A DNA stretch of 64,000 nucleotides from an uncultured bacterium. Lineage in GTDB: Bacteria; Cyanobacteriota; Vampirovibrionia; Gastranaerophilales; Gastranaerophilaceae. This document shows, piece by piece, positions 17,116 through 26,266 of the stretch. Each line of letters starts with the position of its first letter. Positions within the stretch are counted from its first letter, which is position 1. The stretch lies in contig URFH01000005.1 of the NCBI GenBank assembly GCA_900547155.1, forward strand, positions 1 through 64,000, written 5' to 3'. A program made the position numbers and the translations under genes. Under the pieces are notes generated by a model. The model was given only the letters and a program-made list of their open reading frames with translations. It had not been told where the DNA came from and did no database searches.

Positions 17116-18339
17116 ATGAATAATGAAACTTTAGTAAATGAACTGACCGGAAAAAACGAGAATCAGGCGCTCAATGCGGCAAAACAGATTGTCGACGGGG
17201 TCAACACGGACGCTTTTTCGATTTTGACGGGAAAAAGCGAGTACCTTTTTGATTTTGTTAAAGCAAATGTGAACAGACGCCTGAAAAGTGCTGTAAATCG
17301 TGAAAATTACCGCGGTTTGATACAGTTTATGAGCTGTTATTCTCCTGATTTTGAGGAATTTATCGCCCAATCCCTTGCAAAATACGCTGATGAGGATTTG
17401 ACCGAAGAAATGCTTGAACTCCTTGAATCAGGCAGCTACAGTCAAAAAACCTACTGCGCAAAGTATTTTTCTCTTATTCCTGACACTGTAGCGAGCGAAA
17501 TGCTTATGGAGTATGCGTTTGAGGAGGATGAATCCTTGGCTTTTAACGCAGCAGAGGCTCTGGGCGCAATGGATTGCGGGCTAGCGTACGATATGGCGCT
17601 TGAAATGCTGAAATCCGACGATGATTTTGTGGTTTTAAAAGCGGTAAAATTCCTTGTGGCTTTTGGCGATAAGGCTGCTGTGCCGTTTATTTTAAAAGCG
17701 ATGAAAAACAGCTCAATGGCTGAAAATATTGCGGGCGAAATCCCTTATCTTGAATCTCTCCGCGTTTTGATGGAAAAAGAGAACCGCGAGGATGTTTTGT
17801 ACTGCCTGAGCAAGATTTTGACGGGTTTGGGCGAGATTTTGCCCTTGAATCAGGTTTTTAGCTTTGAAATGTACGATATGCTTGAACTTTTGATTCGTGA
17901 AAACAAGCGTGAAAGGAGTGGTCTTGCTGCGGTTGTGCTTTTGAAGGCTCTTTTGAAGTTTGAAACCATCTGTGAAAACGATGAGTATACTTATGACGAG
18001 GATAAGAACACAAAAAACGAGCTGGCACAGATTTTGGCGCTTTTGAAAGGCGAAAGCGGGGAATTTTGGGAGGAGCAAAAAGAGCTGATTTTAAATGAGC
18101 TCGAAGAAGAAAAAGAACGCGCAATTTCCGCTGCCCACCTCATCGGCGAGCTGAAAATCGACTATGCTGTTGAGGATTTGAAAAAGCTTTCCCAATCCGA
18201 TGATGAAATTCTGGTCTGTGAAGCAGTGATGGCGCTAAAAGCAATAAATGCGCTTGATTGTGCGGATAAATCGGAAATTTTGTCAAAAATCAACGATGAA
18301 AACAAACGAGCCATCATTGAAAACTGTTTTGCCGGCTAA
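17116..18339 (+). CDS. HEAT-repeat protein of unknown function
   Basis: This 407-residue acidic, all-helical protein is built of HEAT-like units. Examples are the paired helices around ESLAFNAAEALGAMDCGLAYD, DFVVLKAVKFLVAFGDKAAVP, ERAISAAHLIGELKIDYAVED and EILVCEAVMALKAINALDCAD. There is no signal peptide, membrane segment or catalytic motif. Such proteins usually act as binding scaffolds, and the partner cannot be inferred. It is followed by the structured element at 18386-18498. The ATG at 17116 lacks a strong ribosome binding site. A second, shorter HEAT-like protein is encoded at 59362-60060. Confidence 0.8.
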   Translation: MNNETLVNELTGKNENQALNAAKQIVDGVNTDAFSILTGKSEYLFDFVKANVNRRLKSAVNRENYRGLIQFMSCYSPDFEEFIAQSLAKYADEDLTEEMLELLESGSYSQKTYCAKYFSLIPDTVASEMLMEYAFEEDESLAFNAAEALGAMDCGLAYDMALEMLKSDDDFVVLKAVKFLVAFGDKAAVPFILKAMKNSSMAENIAGEIPYLESLRVLMEKENREDVLYCLSKILTGLGEILPLNQVFSFEMYDMLELLIRENKRERSGLAAVVLLKALLKFETICENDEYTYDEDKNTKNELAQILALLKGESGEFWEEQKELILNELEEEKERAISAAHLIGELKIDYAVEDLKKLSQSDDEILVCEAVMALKAINALDCADKSEILSKINDENKRAIIENCFAG

Positions 18340-18385
18340 AAATCTATAATTTTTAAACATTATTTGTTATTTTGCAAAAAACGAG

Positions 18386-18498
18386 AAGCCGGATATTCCA
18401 TTTGGAGTGACTATGGGGGAGGCTTCTAAAATTTGGAAATTTCACATCTTATTGTCGGATGCCGGGGGAATCGGAACGGAAAATGGAATATCCGGCTT
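18386..18498 (+). ncRNA. Structured hairpin element, copy 2
   Basis: Arms 18386-18403 and 18481-18498 form a perfect 18-bp stem (AAGCCGGATATTCCATTT). The stem differs in sequence from copy 1, but the loop is again exactly 77 nt. It contains the conserved blocks GGAGTGACTATGG... at 18404-18431 and GCCGGGGGAATCGGAACG at 18461-18478, separated by a 29-nt variable segment. It lies between convergent genes. Family unknown to me; structured RNA or hairpin mobile element. Confidence 0.6.
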
Positions 18499-18516
18499 CG
18501 GGCAACCCCGCAAAAT

Positions 18517-20853
18517 TTAACTGCTTGCGTTTTCCTCAGGATTTTCAAAGTTATCATTCATCGTCCAAATCCCGCACGGGCAAACCCCTGCACAGATTCC
18601 GCAGCCAATGCAGCGTTCTTCGTTTGAAACATAAATTGTTTCGCCCTTTTCGTTCGTGTATTTGCTGATAGCCTGCTCCGGACAAGCCTGTAAACAGAAT
18701 TCACAATCCCTGCACAACCCGCAGGACATACAGCGGTCTTTTTCGTTCCACGCTTCGATTTTTTGAACAGCCGAGGGCGAAATTCCTTGATAATACTCTG
18801 TTTTAACCCTGTCACGCGGCAGAACAGGCGCTTTTTCAAAGGTTTCCGGCTCCAGCCCCCTGAAAATCCTGTCAATATTCTTCGCTGCTTTGTTCCCGTC
18901 CGCAATTGCATGGGTGAAAAGCCCCTGTTTTATTACATCTCCGGTCACAAAAACTTTCGGGTTTTGAACGGATTGCTTAAATTCGTTGATTTTTATAAAT
19001 CCGCGTTCATCGAGCATTTCCTGCGGCAGAAAATCCAAAATCGGACGGTCGCCGATGGAAATTATTACGGTGTCCGCCTCCAGAAGCCTGCCGTCTTTGA
19101 GATGAACGCCCTGCTCATCGACTTTTTCAGTAAAACACGGGTAAAGAATCTTCGCACCGAGGCTTTTTGCGTGCGCAATCTCTTTGTCGAACGCAGCCGG
19201 CTTTTGAATGTCAATCGCCGTAACATCTTTTGCTCCGCACCTGTAAGCCCCGATAACCACGTCCATCGCAGCATTCCCAGCTCCGATTATCACGACTTTT
19301 TCGCCGATTTGTGGCTTTGAGCCCTTGTTTATGGATTTTAAGAAATCTAAGCCTTTAACCAGCCGTTCATGACCCTCAAACGGTATGACAACGGGATTAT
19401 GCGCGCCGCACGCAATCACGGCAGCGTCGTAGCACTCGGTTATGTTTTCAAAATATTCGTAAGTGATTTTTTGACCCGTGAAAAATCGAATTCCTGACTT
19501 TTTCAGCCGTCCGAGTTCAGCTTCCAGCGTGGTTTTTGCAAGCCTTTCTTCGGGAATAACCTGTTTGAGCTTGCCGCCGATGTCAGAATCCTCCTCAAAA
19601 ACATCAACAGCGTACCCTCTGATTTTTAACTGCCACGCAGCAGCCAGACCGGCCGCACCAGCGCCGATTACTGCGATTTTCTGGCTTTTTGTGGTCGGCA
19701 GTTCGTTGATTTGCACGTCACGGCTCATTATTCCGAGCAAATCGACCCTGATATGCTCATCAACAAACGAACGACTACAAGCCTCCATACACAGCTCGGG
19801 ACAAAGGTTTCCGCAGACCGATGCAGGGAACGGACTGTATTCAAGAACCATTTCTACAGCTTCTTTGAGCCGGTCATTTTTGATTAAATTGATTCTTTTT
19901 TGCGTGGGAATACCGATGGGGCAATGATTTTCGCACGGAGCGGTGTTTGTGTAATTATTCCAGCTCGGATACCGCAGCCTGTGCTCACCGCGGCTCACAA
20001 TCCCCGAAACTTCAAAATCATCCTCATAAACATCCGAGAAAATTCCGCCCTTGACCCAGCTGTTTTCCCTGAAATCTTTTATGGGGATTAGATGATTGGC
20101 TTTTCGTTCTTCATAGGTTTTTGCGATGATTTTTTTCCATTGCGAAAAGTCGCAAAGCCGCTCAATCAGCTCGGTTCTTTCGATATTTTCCAGAAAAACG
20201 GGCAATCCTTTTCTCAAAAAGTCAATATCCGCGTCATTCAAGTCAACAAGGTAAACATCATCCGACAAATCGCAGACATTTCCGCGAACATAGACCGTTC
20301 CGCCGACCATCCCGACACAGGAGCGCGCGCCGAGCACGGAGGGGGTGTTTTCGCAATCAATTCCGCATACAACGGCGGTTCCGCCGCCCATAAATTCAAA
20401 CGAAAACGAGCCCGTGTTTTTCAAAACCCAGAATTCGGGCGCGCTGAACTTCGGGTCGTGCTTCATTAGCGCTCCGGAGCGCGTTCCGACGCGTCCGCCG
20501 ATGTAGATTTTGCCGCTTGCTGCACAATGTGCGGTTGTATCGCCGCCATCGCCTTTTACGACGATTTCAGCGCCTGAATTCAGCCAACCCACGTCAGCAG
20601 GCGCAGAACCGTTTACGACGATTCGAGTGTTGGGCATACCCATTGAACCAACGCGCTGTCCGGGGTTTTTTACGTTAAATTCAAGCGGCTGTCCATCGTT
20701 TGTCCACAGCGGGCCGCCGATATTGTGCTGGCCGGAGCCTGTAATTTCAAATTCAGTGAAGCCCTCGTCGATTTTTTTGTAAATTATCTGTAAAAGCTCC
20801 TGTGTTGAGAGCCTTTTGTCGTTCATTAAGCTGTTTATAATAAATTTGTTCAT
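18517..20853 (-). CDS. Glutamate synthase GltB3 (GXGXG) domain fused to FAD/NAD(P)H and ferredoxin-type subunit
   Basis: This 778-residue fusion protein has three parts. Residues 1-250 are the GXGXG beta-helix domain of glutamate synthase, with repeated glycine turns such as GGDTTAHCAASG and GGGTAVVCGID. Residues 280-660 are the GltD-like flavoprotein: an N-terminal Fe-S region (CENHCPIGIPTQ, CGNLCPELCMEACSR), a FAD motif (AVIGAGAAGLAAAWQL) and an NAD(P) motif (VVIIGAGNAAMDV). The end (about 705-765) has two 4Fe-4S clusters (CMSCGLCRDC, CIGCGICAGVCPCG). It would feed electrons from NAD(P)H to the synthase. It is the third gene of the operon, 14 nt after gltB2. In most bacteria the GXGXG domain is part of the large subunit, so this fusion is unusual. 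Confidence 0.9.
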   Translation of the reverse strand: MNKFIINSLMNDKRLSTQELLQIIYKKIDEGFTEFEITGSGQHNIGGPLWTNDGQPLEFNVKNPGQRVGSMGMPNTRIVVNGSAPADVGWLNSGAEIVVKGDGGDTTAHCAASGKIYIGGRVGTRSGALMKHDPKFSAPEFWVLKNTGSFSFEFMGGGTAVVCGIDCENTPSVLGARSCVGMVGGTVYVRGNVCDLSDDVYLVDLNDADIDFLRKGLPVFLENIERTELIERLCDFSQWKKIIAKTYEERKANHLIPIKDFRENSWVKGGIFSDVYEDDFEVSGIVSRGEHRLRYPSWNNYTNTAPCENHCPIGIPTQKRINLIKNDRLKEAVEMVLEYSPFPASVCGNLCPELCMEACSRSFVDEHIRVDLLGIMSRDVQINELPTTKSQKIAVIGAGAAGLAAAWQLKIRGYAVDVFEEDSDIGGKLKQVIPEERLAKTTLEAELGRLKKSGIRFFTGQKITYEYFENITECYDAAVIACGAHNPVVIPFEGHERLVKGLDFLKSINKGSKPQIGEKVVIIGAGNAAMDVVIGAYRCGAKDVTAIDIQKPAAFDKEIAHAKSLGAKILYPCFTEKVDEQGVHLKDGRLLEADTVIISIGDRPILDFLPQEMLDERGFIKINEFKQSVQNPKVFVTGDVIKQGLFTHAIADGNKAAKNIDRIFRGLEPETFEKAPVLPRDRVKTEYYQGISPSAVQKIEAWNEKDRCMSCGLCRDCEFCLQACPEQAISKYTNEKGETIYVSNEERCIGCGICAGVCPCGIWTMNDNFENPEENASS

Positions 20854-20867
20854 ATTTCTTTCCGGTT

Positions 20868-22523
20868 TTAGCAGACATGCTGGATATTCAGCCTTGTAGC
20901 AACGTTTTTATCAACTGTAATCAAAGCGTCAGAGCGTCCGACCGGCAAAGTGCTGTTTCCGATGGGCGCGAGGAGCTTTTTCAGTTCAGTGTTCGTTGCG
21001 AGGAAGTAGTTTACAATGTTTTCGGCGACTTTATCCACATCGAGCCTGTCCATAAGGGTTTTGTTCTGGGTTGTGATTCCTACGGGGCATAATCCTGTGT
21101 TGCAGGCGTTGCATTTTCCGAAATCGTTACCTACGCAGCCCGCGATTTGGAGTATCAATTTCCCTGTGAAAACGCCATTTGCGCCCAAACACATCATTTT
21201 AAACGCGTCAGCCGCAAGAGTGCCTCTCATACCGAGCCCGCCGGCTGCCCAGAGCGGGATTTGCCCCTGTTTTCCCTGATGAACGGCCGCCAGATAGCAA
21301 TCACGGAGCCTCGACACAATCGGATGACCTGTGTGGTCAAGCGAAATCTCGTGTGCAGCGCCCGTTCCGCCTGCAATTCCATCAAGGAAGAATCCGCCGA
21401 CAATATTGTACGGGTCGCGCAGCAAATTGTTGTAAACGCTTACGCTCGTGGTCGATGCAGCGACTTTTATTGCAACGGGAACGCGGAATTTAAACGCCGC
21501 ATTCATTGACAAAAACATCTTCTGAACGCTTTCTTCAATTGAATAAAGCCCCTGATGATTCGGAGGCGAAAGCAGGTCGGATTTCGGCACGCCCCTGATT
21601 TCCTGAATATGACGGGCAACTTTTTTCGCAAGCAAAAGCCCGCCATCGCCCGGTTTTGCGCCCTGACCGATTTTTATGAGAATTCCCGCGGGGTCTTCTG
21701 TCATTTCGGGCATTGCGTTGATAATTCTGTTCCATCCGAAGTGCCCTGACGCAATCTGGAGAATCATGTACTTCAAATAACGCGATTTTAAAAGTTTTTG
21801 CGGCATTCCGCCCTCGCCCGAGCACATTCTCACGGGCAAACCGACAACTTCGTTCAAATAAGCCGTAGCAATCGCAACAGCCTCCCACATCCTCGTAGAA
21901 AGCGCTCCCACGGACATATCGCCTATAATTATCGGATAAATCCAGTTAGTAGTGGGCATTGAACGGTTCATCTTCAAATCGCCGTCCTCAACAATAAAAG
22001 GCAGTGATTCAGGAGGCATTACGCGCCCGAAAGGCGCCAGAATATCGAAAGTATGGCGCATTGCGTCCAATGACGGGTCGGTCATCTGGGAAATTCTGCC
22101 GATTTTGATTTTGTCGAGCGTTCTGCCCTCGGTGTGGAGGTTGCTTCTGCCGCCTCTTTTGGGGGATTCGGCGTTTTCGGCTCTGAACATAACATCGTAG
22201 CGGTTGTTTTCGTTGAAAACCGGTTTTATCGCCTCGTTCGGGCACACTTTTGCGCACATTCCGCAGCCCACGCAGTTTTTGTTGCAGGTTACGACCTGTT
22301 TTATGACGGGTTCTGTAACCCATTTTACGTGCGGGTCGGGCAATGGCCCCTCTGAATAGACTTTCCGGCGCCTTTCGACATTTACTTTGATTGCGTTAAA
22401 AGTACAGGCCGCAACGCATTTTCCGCACAGCGTGCACCTTTGCGGGTTATATTCAATCTGCCATTTTAAGTCGCCTTTGCAGATATCGTTTGTTTTTATA
22501 TCACGGGTATCTATTGTTTCCAC
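20868..22523 (-). CDS. Glutamate synthase central/FMN-binding subunit (GltB2, split archaeal-type) with N-terminal ferredoxin domain
   Basis: This 551-residue protein carries the FMN/Fe-S synthase domain, where ammonia from glutamine meets 2-oxoglutarate. The N-terminus has two 4Fe-4S motifs (CTLCGKCVAAC, CVGCGMCAKVCPNEAI). The core has the glutamate synthase hallmarks IKIGQGAKPGDGGLL, SPPNHQGLYSIE, FFLDGIAGGTGAA and the Fe-S cysteines in CNACNTGLCPVGITTQ. It lacks the amidotransferase and GXGXG domains, which are supplied by the flanking genes. The GTG start at 22523 lies inside the end of gltB1 (13-nt overlap), which implies coupled translation. Split subunits of this sort are best known from archaea and some thermophilic or anaerobic bacteria. 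Confidence 0.93.
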   Translation of the reverse strand: METIDTRDIKTNDICKGDLKWQIEYNPQRCTLCGKCVAACTFNAIKVNVERRRKVYSEGPLPDPHVKWVTEPVIKQVVTCNKNCVGCGMCAKVCPNEAIKPVFNENNRYDVMFRAENAESPKRGGRSNLHTEGRTLDKIKIGRISQMTDPSLDAMRHTFDILAPFGRVMPPESLPFIVEDGDLKMNRSMPTTNWIYPIIIGDMSVGALSTRMWEAVAIATAYLNEVVGLPVRMCSGEGGMPQKLLKSRYLKYMILQIASGHFGWNRIINAMPEMTEDPAGILIKIGQGAKPGDGGLLLAKKVARHIQEIRGVPKSDLLSPPNHQGLYSIEESVQKMFLSMNAAFKFRVPVAIKVAASTTSVSVYNNLLRDPYNIVGGFFLDGIAGGTGAAHEISLDHTGHPIVSRLRDCYLAAVHQGKQGQIPLWAAGGLGMRGTLAADAFKMMCLGANGVFTGKLILQIAGCVGNDFGKCNACNTGLCPVGITTQNKTLMDRLDVDKVAENIVNYFLATNTELKKLLAPIGNSTLPVGRSDALITVDKNVATRLNIQHVC

Positions 22524-23617
22524 CTTTCAACATTCAAATCATTGCCCACAACTACCATTTCACGCTCATCGGGATAAATATCCTGTGAAATATCGCGTTC
22601 GGGCATAAGTTCGTTAATTCCCGTAACCTCGGAGGTTATAATCACCGTATCATCGGTTTTTCCGACCACAACGGGGCGGAGTTTTTTGGAATCGCACGTT
22701 GTAAAGAGCGTTCCGTCCGGAGTTACGGAAATTACGGCATTCGGACCGTTTATCTCGAGGTTAGCGAGCGAAGCCTTTATTCTCATCAAAATTTCACTGT
22801 TATCGCGCATTTGCATTTCTGAAAACGGAAGCGGCGTGATAACGTGTTTGAAGTATTTTAAAGGCCATTTTAAAATTTTATTTACGTAGTGCAATGTATA
22901 TAAAAAACACTGCGAATCGCTTTCAAAGCCGATATAGCCTTTGTAAAGGCTTTCTTGAAAGAGCTTATTTTTTTCATAAAAGGTATTTTCGCCGTTTACG
23001 AGCGTTGTATAACCCTGCAAAAAGAACGGGTGAGCGGCATAGCGGACAATATCGTAATTTGTGTTCTGGCGGCATTGCGCTGTTATGATTTTTGCCGTAA
23101 AATCTTCGTTTTCGTCCCACAATCCGAAATATGTGCCGATATCTCTGGGGTCGCCGATTTCTTTCAGCGTCAAAACATCCGGCCAGAAAGAATAAACATA
23201 GCCCTCGTCCGCTTCTTCGAGCGCTTTTCTCAATTTCAGGCGCGTATCGAGCAAAAGTTCTTCTTTTTCCTCTTTTGGCGCGTATTTGTAAGAATGAGGA
23301 TAGTTAAAAACTTCAAAAACGTAGTTAGGCATAGGCTTAATATTCAATCCCTCCTGCGGGTGAATATCAGGCGACCACTGCATTACACGGACAAAGCCGA
23401 TAGAGTGCAAAATATCCTCGGCAATGTGCATACCATCGTTTGTGCACGCCATTGAAAGCACGGGTAAATCCTTGTAATTTTCAAACATTCCGCCCAAATC
23501 CTGCATAACAAACGCAAAGCCCGAATTATCGTGCCCTTTTTGCTGCGAACGCATTAGCCTCAACGCGTTTGACGGATGTAAATATCTTTTTGACTTGATA
23601 GCCCCAATTCTACACAC
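22511..23617 (-). CDS. Glutamate synthase glutaminase subunit (GltB1, class II amidotransferase)
   Basis: This 368-residue class II glutamine amidotransferase has the catalytic cysteine directly after the initiator (MCRIGAIKSKRY). QQKGHDNSGFAFVMQ follows, comparable to the QHRG segment of PurF/GltB. It would hydrolyse glutamine and channel ammonia to the GltB2 subunit encoded next. The start is a GTG at 23617, chosen because Cys2 must be exposed and AGGAAA lies a few bases upstream. It is the first gene of the gltB1-gltB2-gltB3/D operon. The promoter should lie in the 23618-23750 region. Confidence 0.9.
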   Translation of the reverse strand: MCRIGAIKSKRYLHPSNALRLMRSQQKGHDNSGFAFVMQDLGGMFENYKDLPVLSMACTNDGMHIAEDILHSIGFVRVMQWSPDIHPQEGLNIKPMPNYVFEVFNYPHSYKYAPKEEKEELLLDTRLKLRKALEEADEGYVYSFWPDVLTLKEIGDPRDIGTYFGLWDENEDFTAKIITAQCRQNTNYDIVRYAAHPFFLQGYTTLVNGENTFYEKNKLFQESLYKGYIGFESDSQCFLYTLHYVNKILKWPLKYFKHVITPLPFSEMQMRDNSEILMRIKASLANLEINGPNAVISVTPDGTLFTTCDSKKLRPVVVGKTDDTVIITSEVTGINELMPERDISQDIYPDEREMVVVGNDLNVERWKQ

Positions 23618-23768
23618 TTGGCTTTCCTCACTTCCTTATTCAGCATAAATTTTTTGGGTTTTGATGTCAATAAATGGCGATTAATTTTAATAAATTCTTT
23701 ATAATAATGAAGATTTTGAAATACGGGCGGGATTTTTGTCAAATTTTGCGCCTCATCCGCTCAATGTT

Positions 23769-23851
23769 GTCACCCTGAACTTGATTCAGGGCCGCAAGGT
23801 TGAAGTAAAAATCCCATCACCCTTGCGATTCCGGGTCAAGCCAGGAATGAC
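23769..23851. repeat. Dispersed intergenic repeat with nested stems
   Basis: CCCTGAA/TTCAGGG, GCAAGG/CCTTGC and ATTCC/GGAAT arms, within text beginning GTCACCCTGAACTTGATTCA and ending GGTCAAGCCAGGAATGAC, make a REP/BIME-like element of a style common in many bacterial genomes. The 23618-23968 gap between divergent operons holds this repeat and their promoters. Confidence 0.65.
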
Positions 23852-23968
23852 GGTTTCTTTTTTTTGCGGCCTTTGGCAATTTAGTTAAAACCTGTATCGC
23901 GCAATGTTTTTTTGTAATAATATTATAAATAGATTCTCAGGACTGAGAAATAGAGGAAAAACGGAAAT

Positions 23969-25363
23969 ATGACGATTGAAAATAACAACTCCCGCAAAAA
24001 ATTCCACTTCATTGCCATCGGAGGAATAGGAATGAGCGGGCTGGCTAAATATTTGTTGGAGCTGGGCTGTGAAGTCTCAGGTTCTGACGTTCAGGCAAGC
24101 AAATACACAAAAAAACTCGAAGAAAAAGGCGCAAAAATCACCATCGGGCACAACGCTGACAACATAAAACCCGATATGACCGTGGTCGCCTCCACTGCAA
24201 TCCGCGAGGACAACCCCGAAAAAGTCAGGGCAAAAGAACTCGGGCTGAAAGTCTATCACCGCTCCGATATTTTGAAAATAATTTCAGAGGGGCTCGGAAA
24301 AACCGAAAAACCGGACTTCATAGGCTTTTCAGGAACCCACGGAAAAACCACAACGAGCGGTTTGTGCGCGTATGTGCTTGAAAAAGCGGGATTTTCACCG
24401 TCATACTGCGTTGGCGGAATTATACCGGAACTTGACACGAACGCAAAAGCCGCCTGCGGCAAGCATTTTGTGGCAGAACTCGATGAATCTGACGGCACAA
24501 TCGTCAAATATTCGCCCGAAATTAGCGTTATTAACAATCTTGAAATCGACCACGTGGATTTTTACAAAGACGGCTTTGAAAGCCTGTTGGAAACCTTTAA
24601 AACCCACCTTTCAAAGATGAAAAACGGCACAAAAATCATTATTAACAACGACAATGACGGCACAAAGACGCTGATGGAAAGAAATCCCGAAAAACATTAC
24701 ATAACTTTCGGGCTCGAAAACGCTGATTACACGGCGAAAAACATTCTCCACAGCGGAATGAAAACGAGCTTTGATGTTTACAAAAAAGGCGCAAAAACCG
24801 GCACGCTCACGCTTTCTGTGCCCGGAAAACACAATGTTTACAACGCTCTTGCCGTTTGCGCTGCACTTTTGGAGGACGGAATCGAATTTGAGAAAATCCG
24901 CCCTCATTTTGAAACTTTCAGCGGGATGGGGAGACGTTTTCAAACGGTTTGTGACTTTAACGGCATAAAAATCATTGACGACTACGCACATCACCCGAGC
25001 GAAATCAAAACAACGCTTGAAAGCGCCAAAAACTGCGCTCCGAAGCGCCTTGTAGCGATATTTCAGCCACACAGATATTCAAGGCTGAAAGGTTTGTGGG
25101 CAGACTTTTTAAAAGCGTTCGATTCTGTGGATAAGCTTTTTGTAGTTGATATTTACGCCGCGTCAGAAGACCCGATTGAGGGCGTTTCTTCGGAAAAATT
25201 TGCAAATGAACTCGGTGCGGTTTATGCAGGCGGCACAATGGAAGAAGCCGCAAAGAAAATCGCGCCCTGCCTTGAATCGGGCGATATGGTGATTACGCTG
25301 GGCGCGGGCGATATCACAAAAATCGGAAAGTTATTGGAAGAAAACTACAAATCGGCGGTGTAA
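23969..25363 (+). CDS. murC: UDP-N-acetylmuramate--L-alanine ligase
   Basis: MurC adds L-alanine to UDP-MurNAc, the first amino acid of the peptidoglycan stem. The 464-residue protein has HFIAIGGIGMSGLA for the nucleotide-sugar domain and the Mur ligase ATP loop FSGTHGKTTTSG (about residues 120-131). The central EINNLEIDHVD-like segment is present as VINNLEIDHVDFY, and the C-terminal domain carries DDYAHHPSEIK and IFQPHRYSRLKGL. AGAGGAAA precedes the ATG. It is first in the murC-murB-ddl-ftsQ cluster, a normal order for wall and division genes. The cluster is divergent from the glutamate synthase operon. Confidence 0.97.
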   Translation: MTIENNNSRKKFHFIAIGGIGMSGLAKYLLELGCEVSGSDVQASKYTKKLEEKGAKITIGHNADNIKPDMTVVASTAIREDNPEKVRAKELGLKVYHRSDILKIISEGLGKTEKPDFIGFSGTHGKTTTSGLCAYVLEKAGFSPSYCVGGIIPELDTNAKAACGKHFVAELDESDGTIVKYSPEISVINNLEIDHVDFYKDGFESLLETFKTHLSKMKNGTKIIINNDNDGTKTLMERNPEKHYITFGLENADYTAKNILHSGMKTSFDVYKKGAKTGTLTLSVPGKHNVYNALAVCAALLEDGIEFEKIRPHFETFSGMGRRFQTVCDFNGIKIIDDYAHHPSEIKTTLESAKNCAPKRLVAIFQPHRYSRLKGLWADFLKAFDSVDKLFVVDIYAASEDPIEGVSSEKFANELGAVYAGGTMEEAAKKIAPCLESGDMVITLGAGDITKIGKLLEENYKSAV

Positions 25364-26266
25364 ATGAAAGTTTTTGAAAACTACGAGCTCAAAAAACATA
25401 CAACATTCAAAATCGGCGGAAATGCAAGAAAAGTGTGGTTTCCGGAAAGCGTTGATGAGTTTTGTGATTTGCTTAAAAACGTAAAATGCCCGATAATCCT
25501 CGGAAATTGCTCAAATGTCCTTGTTTCTTCGTCAGGAGTGGATTCTGACGTGATTATCACGACGGGGATGAAGAATTTCACGGTTGAAAAAAACATTATC
25601 ACCGCAGAGTGCGGCGTTAAGGCGCCAATGTTGTCAAAAACCGCAGCTCAGGAGGGTTTGAGCGGATTTGAGTTTATGATTGGATTTCCCGGAACGGTCG
25701 GCGGAATCGTTTATATGAACGCGTCAGCCCACAACCAGTTTGTTTCCGACACATGCGTTGAGGCGGAGGTTTTTGATATTGAAACGGGAAAAATCCTTAA
25801 TTTGAACAAAAAAGAGCTGAATTTTTCGTACAGGCATTCAATTTTGCAGGAAAAAAAATATATTTTGCTGCGTGCAAAATTTGAGATGAAAATTGGCGAA
25901 AAAGAGGCTGTAACCGCGCTTATGGAGCGAAATACGGCTTTCAGAAAAGATAAACAGCCCAACCTCGCCCAACCCAATGCCGGAAGTGTCTTTAAAAATC
26001 CTGAAAATGATTCTGCGGGGCGCCTTCTGGAAAAAGCGGGCGCAAAAGGGCTTGCGGAGGGCGAAGCCTGCGTCTGGCACGGCCATGCAAATTTTATCGT
26101 GAACAACGGCGGCGCTTCTTCAAGGGATGTTTCAAATCTTATGAATAAAATGTATAATATTGTAAAAGAAAAGTATAGAATTGAATTGACGCCCGAAATC
26201 GAGTACATCGGGACGCCTGAAAAGGATGAAAAGGTAATATGGGATACGATGTTAAAAAGAAAATAG
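25364..26266 (+). CDS. murB: UDP-N-acetylenolpyruvoylglucosamine reductase
   Basis: MurB is the FAD enzyme that reduces the enolpyruvyl group to make UDP-MurNAc. The 300-residue protein has the N-terminal FAD-binding signature TTFKIGGNARKVWFP and ILGNCSNVLVS. It also has FMIGFPGTVGGIVYMNA, the serine-containing active-site segment PNAGSVFKNP, and the C-terminal Glu in ELTPEIEYIG. The short form (type II, without the E. coli insertion) fits the length. Its ATG follows the murC TAA without any gap, and ddl begins 28 nt before its end. Translational coupling within the cluster is likely. Confidence 0.97.
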   Translation: MKVFENYELKKHTTFKIGGNARKVWFPESVDEFCDLLKNVKCPIILGNCSNVLVSSSGVDSDVIITTGMKNFTVEKNIITAECGVKAPMLSKTAAQEGLSGFEFMIGFPGTVGGIVYMNASAHNQFVSDTCVEAEVFDIETGKILNLNKKELNFSYRHSILQEKKYILLRAKFEMKIGEKEAVTALMERNTAFRKDKQPNLAQPNAGSVFKNPENDSAGRLLEKAGAKGLAEGEACVWHGHANFIVNNGGASSRDVSNLMNKMYNIVKEKYRIELTPEIEYIGTPEKDEKVIWDTMLKRK

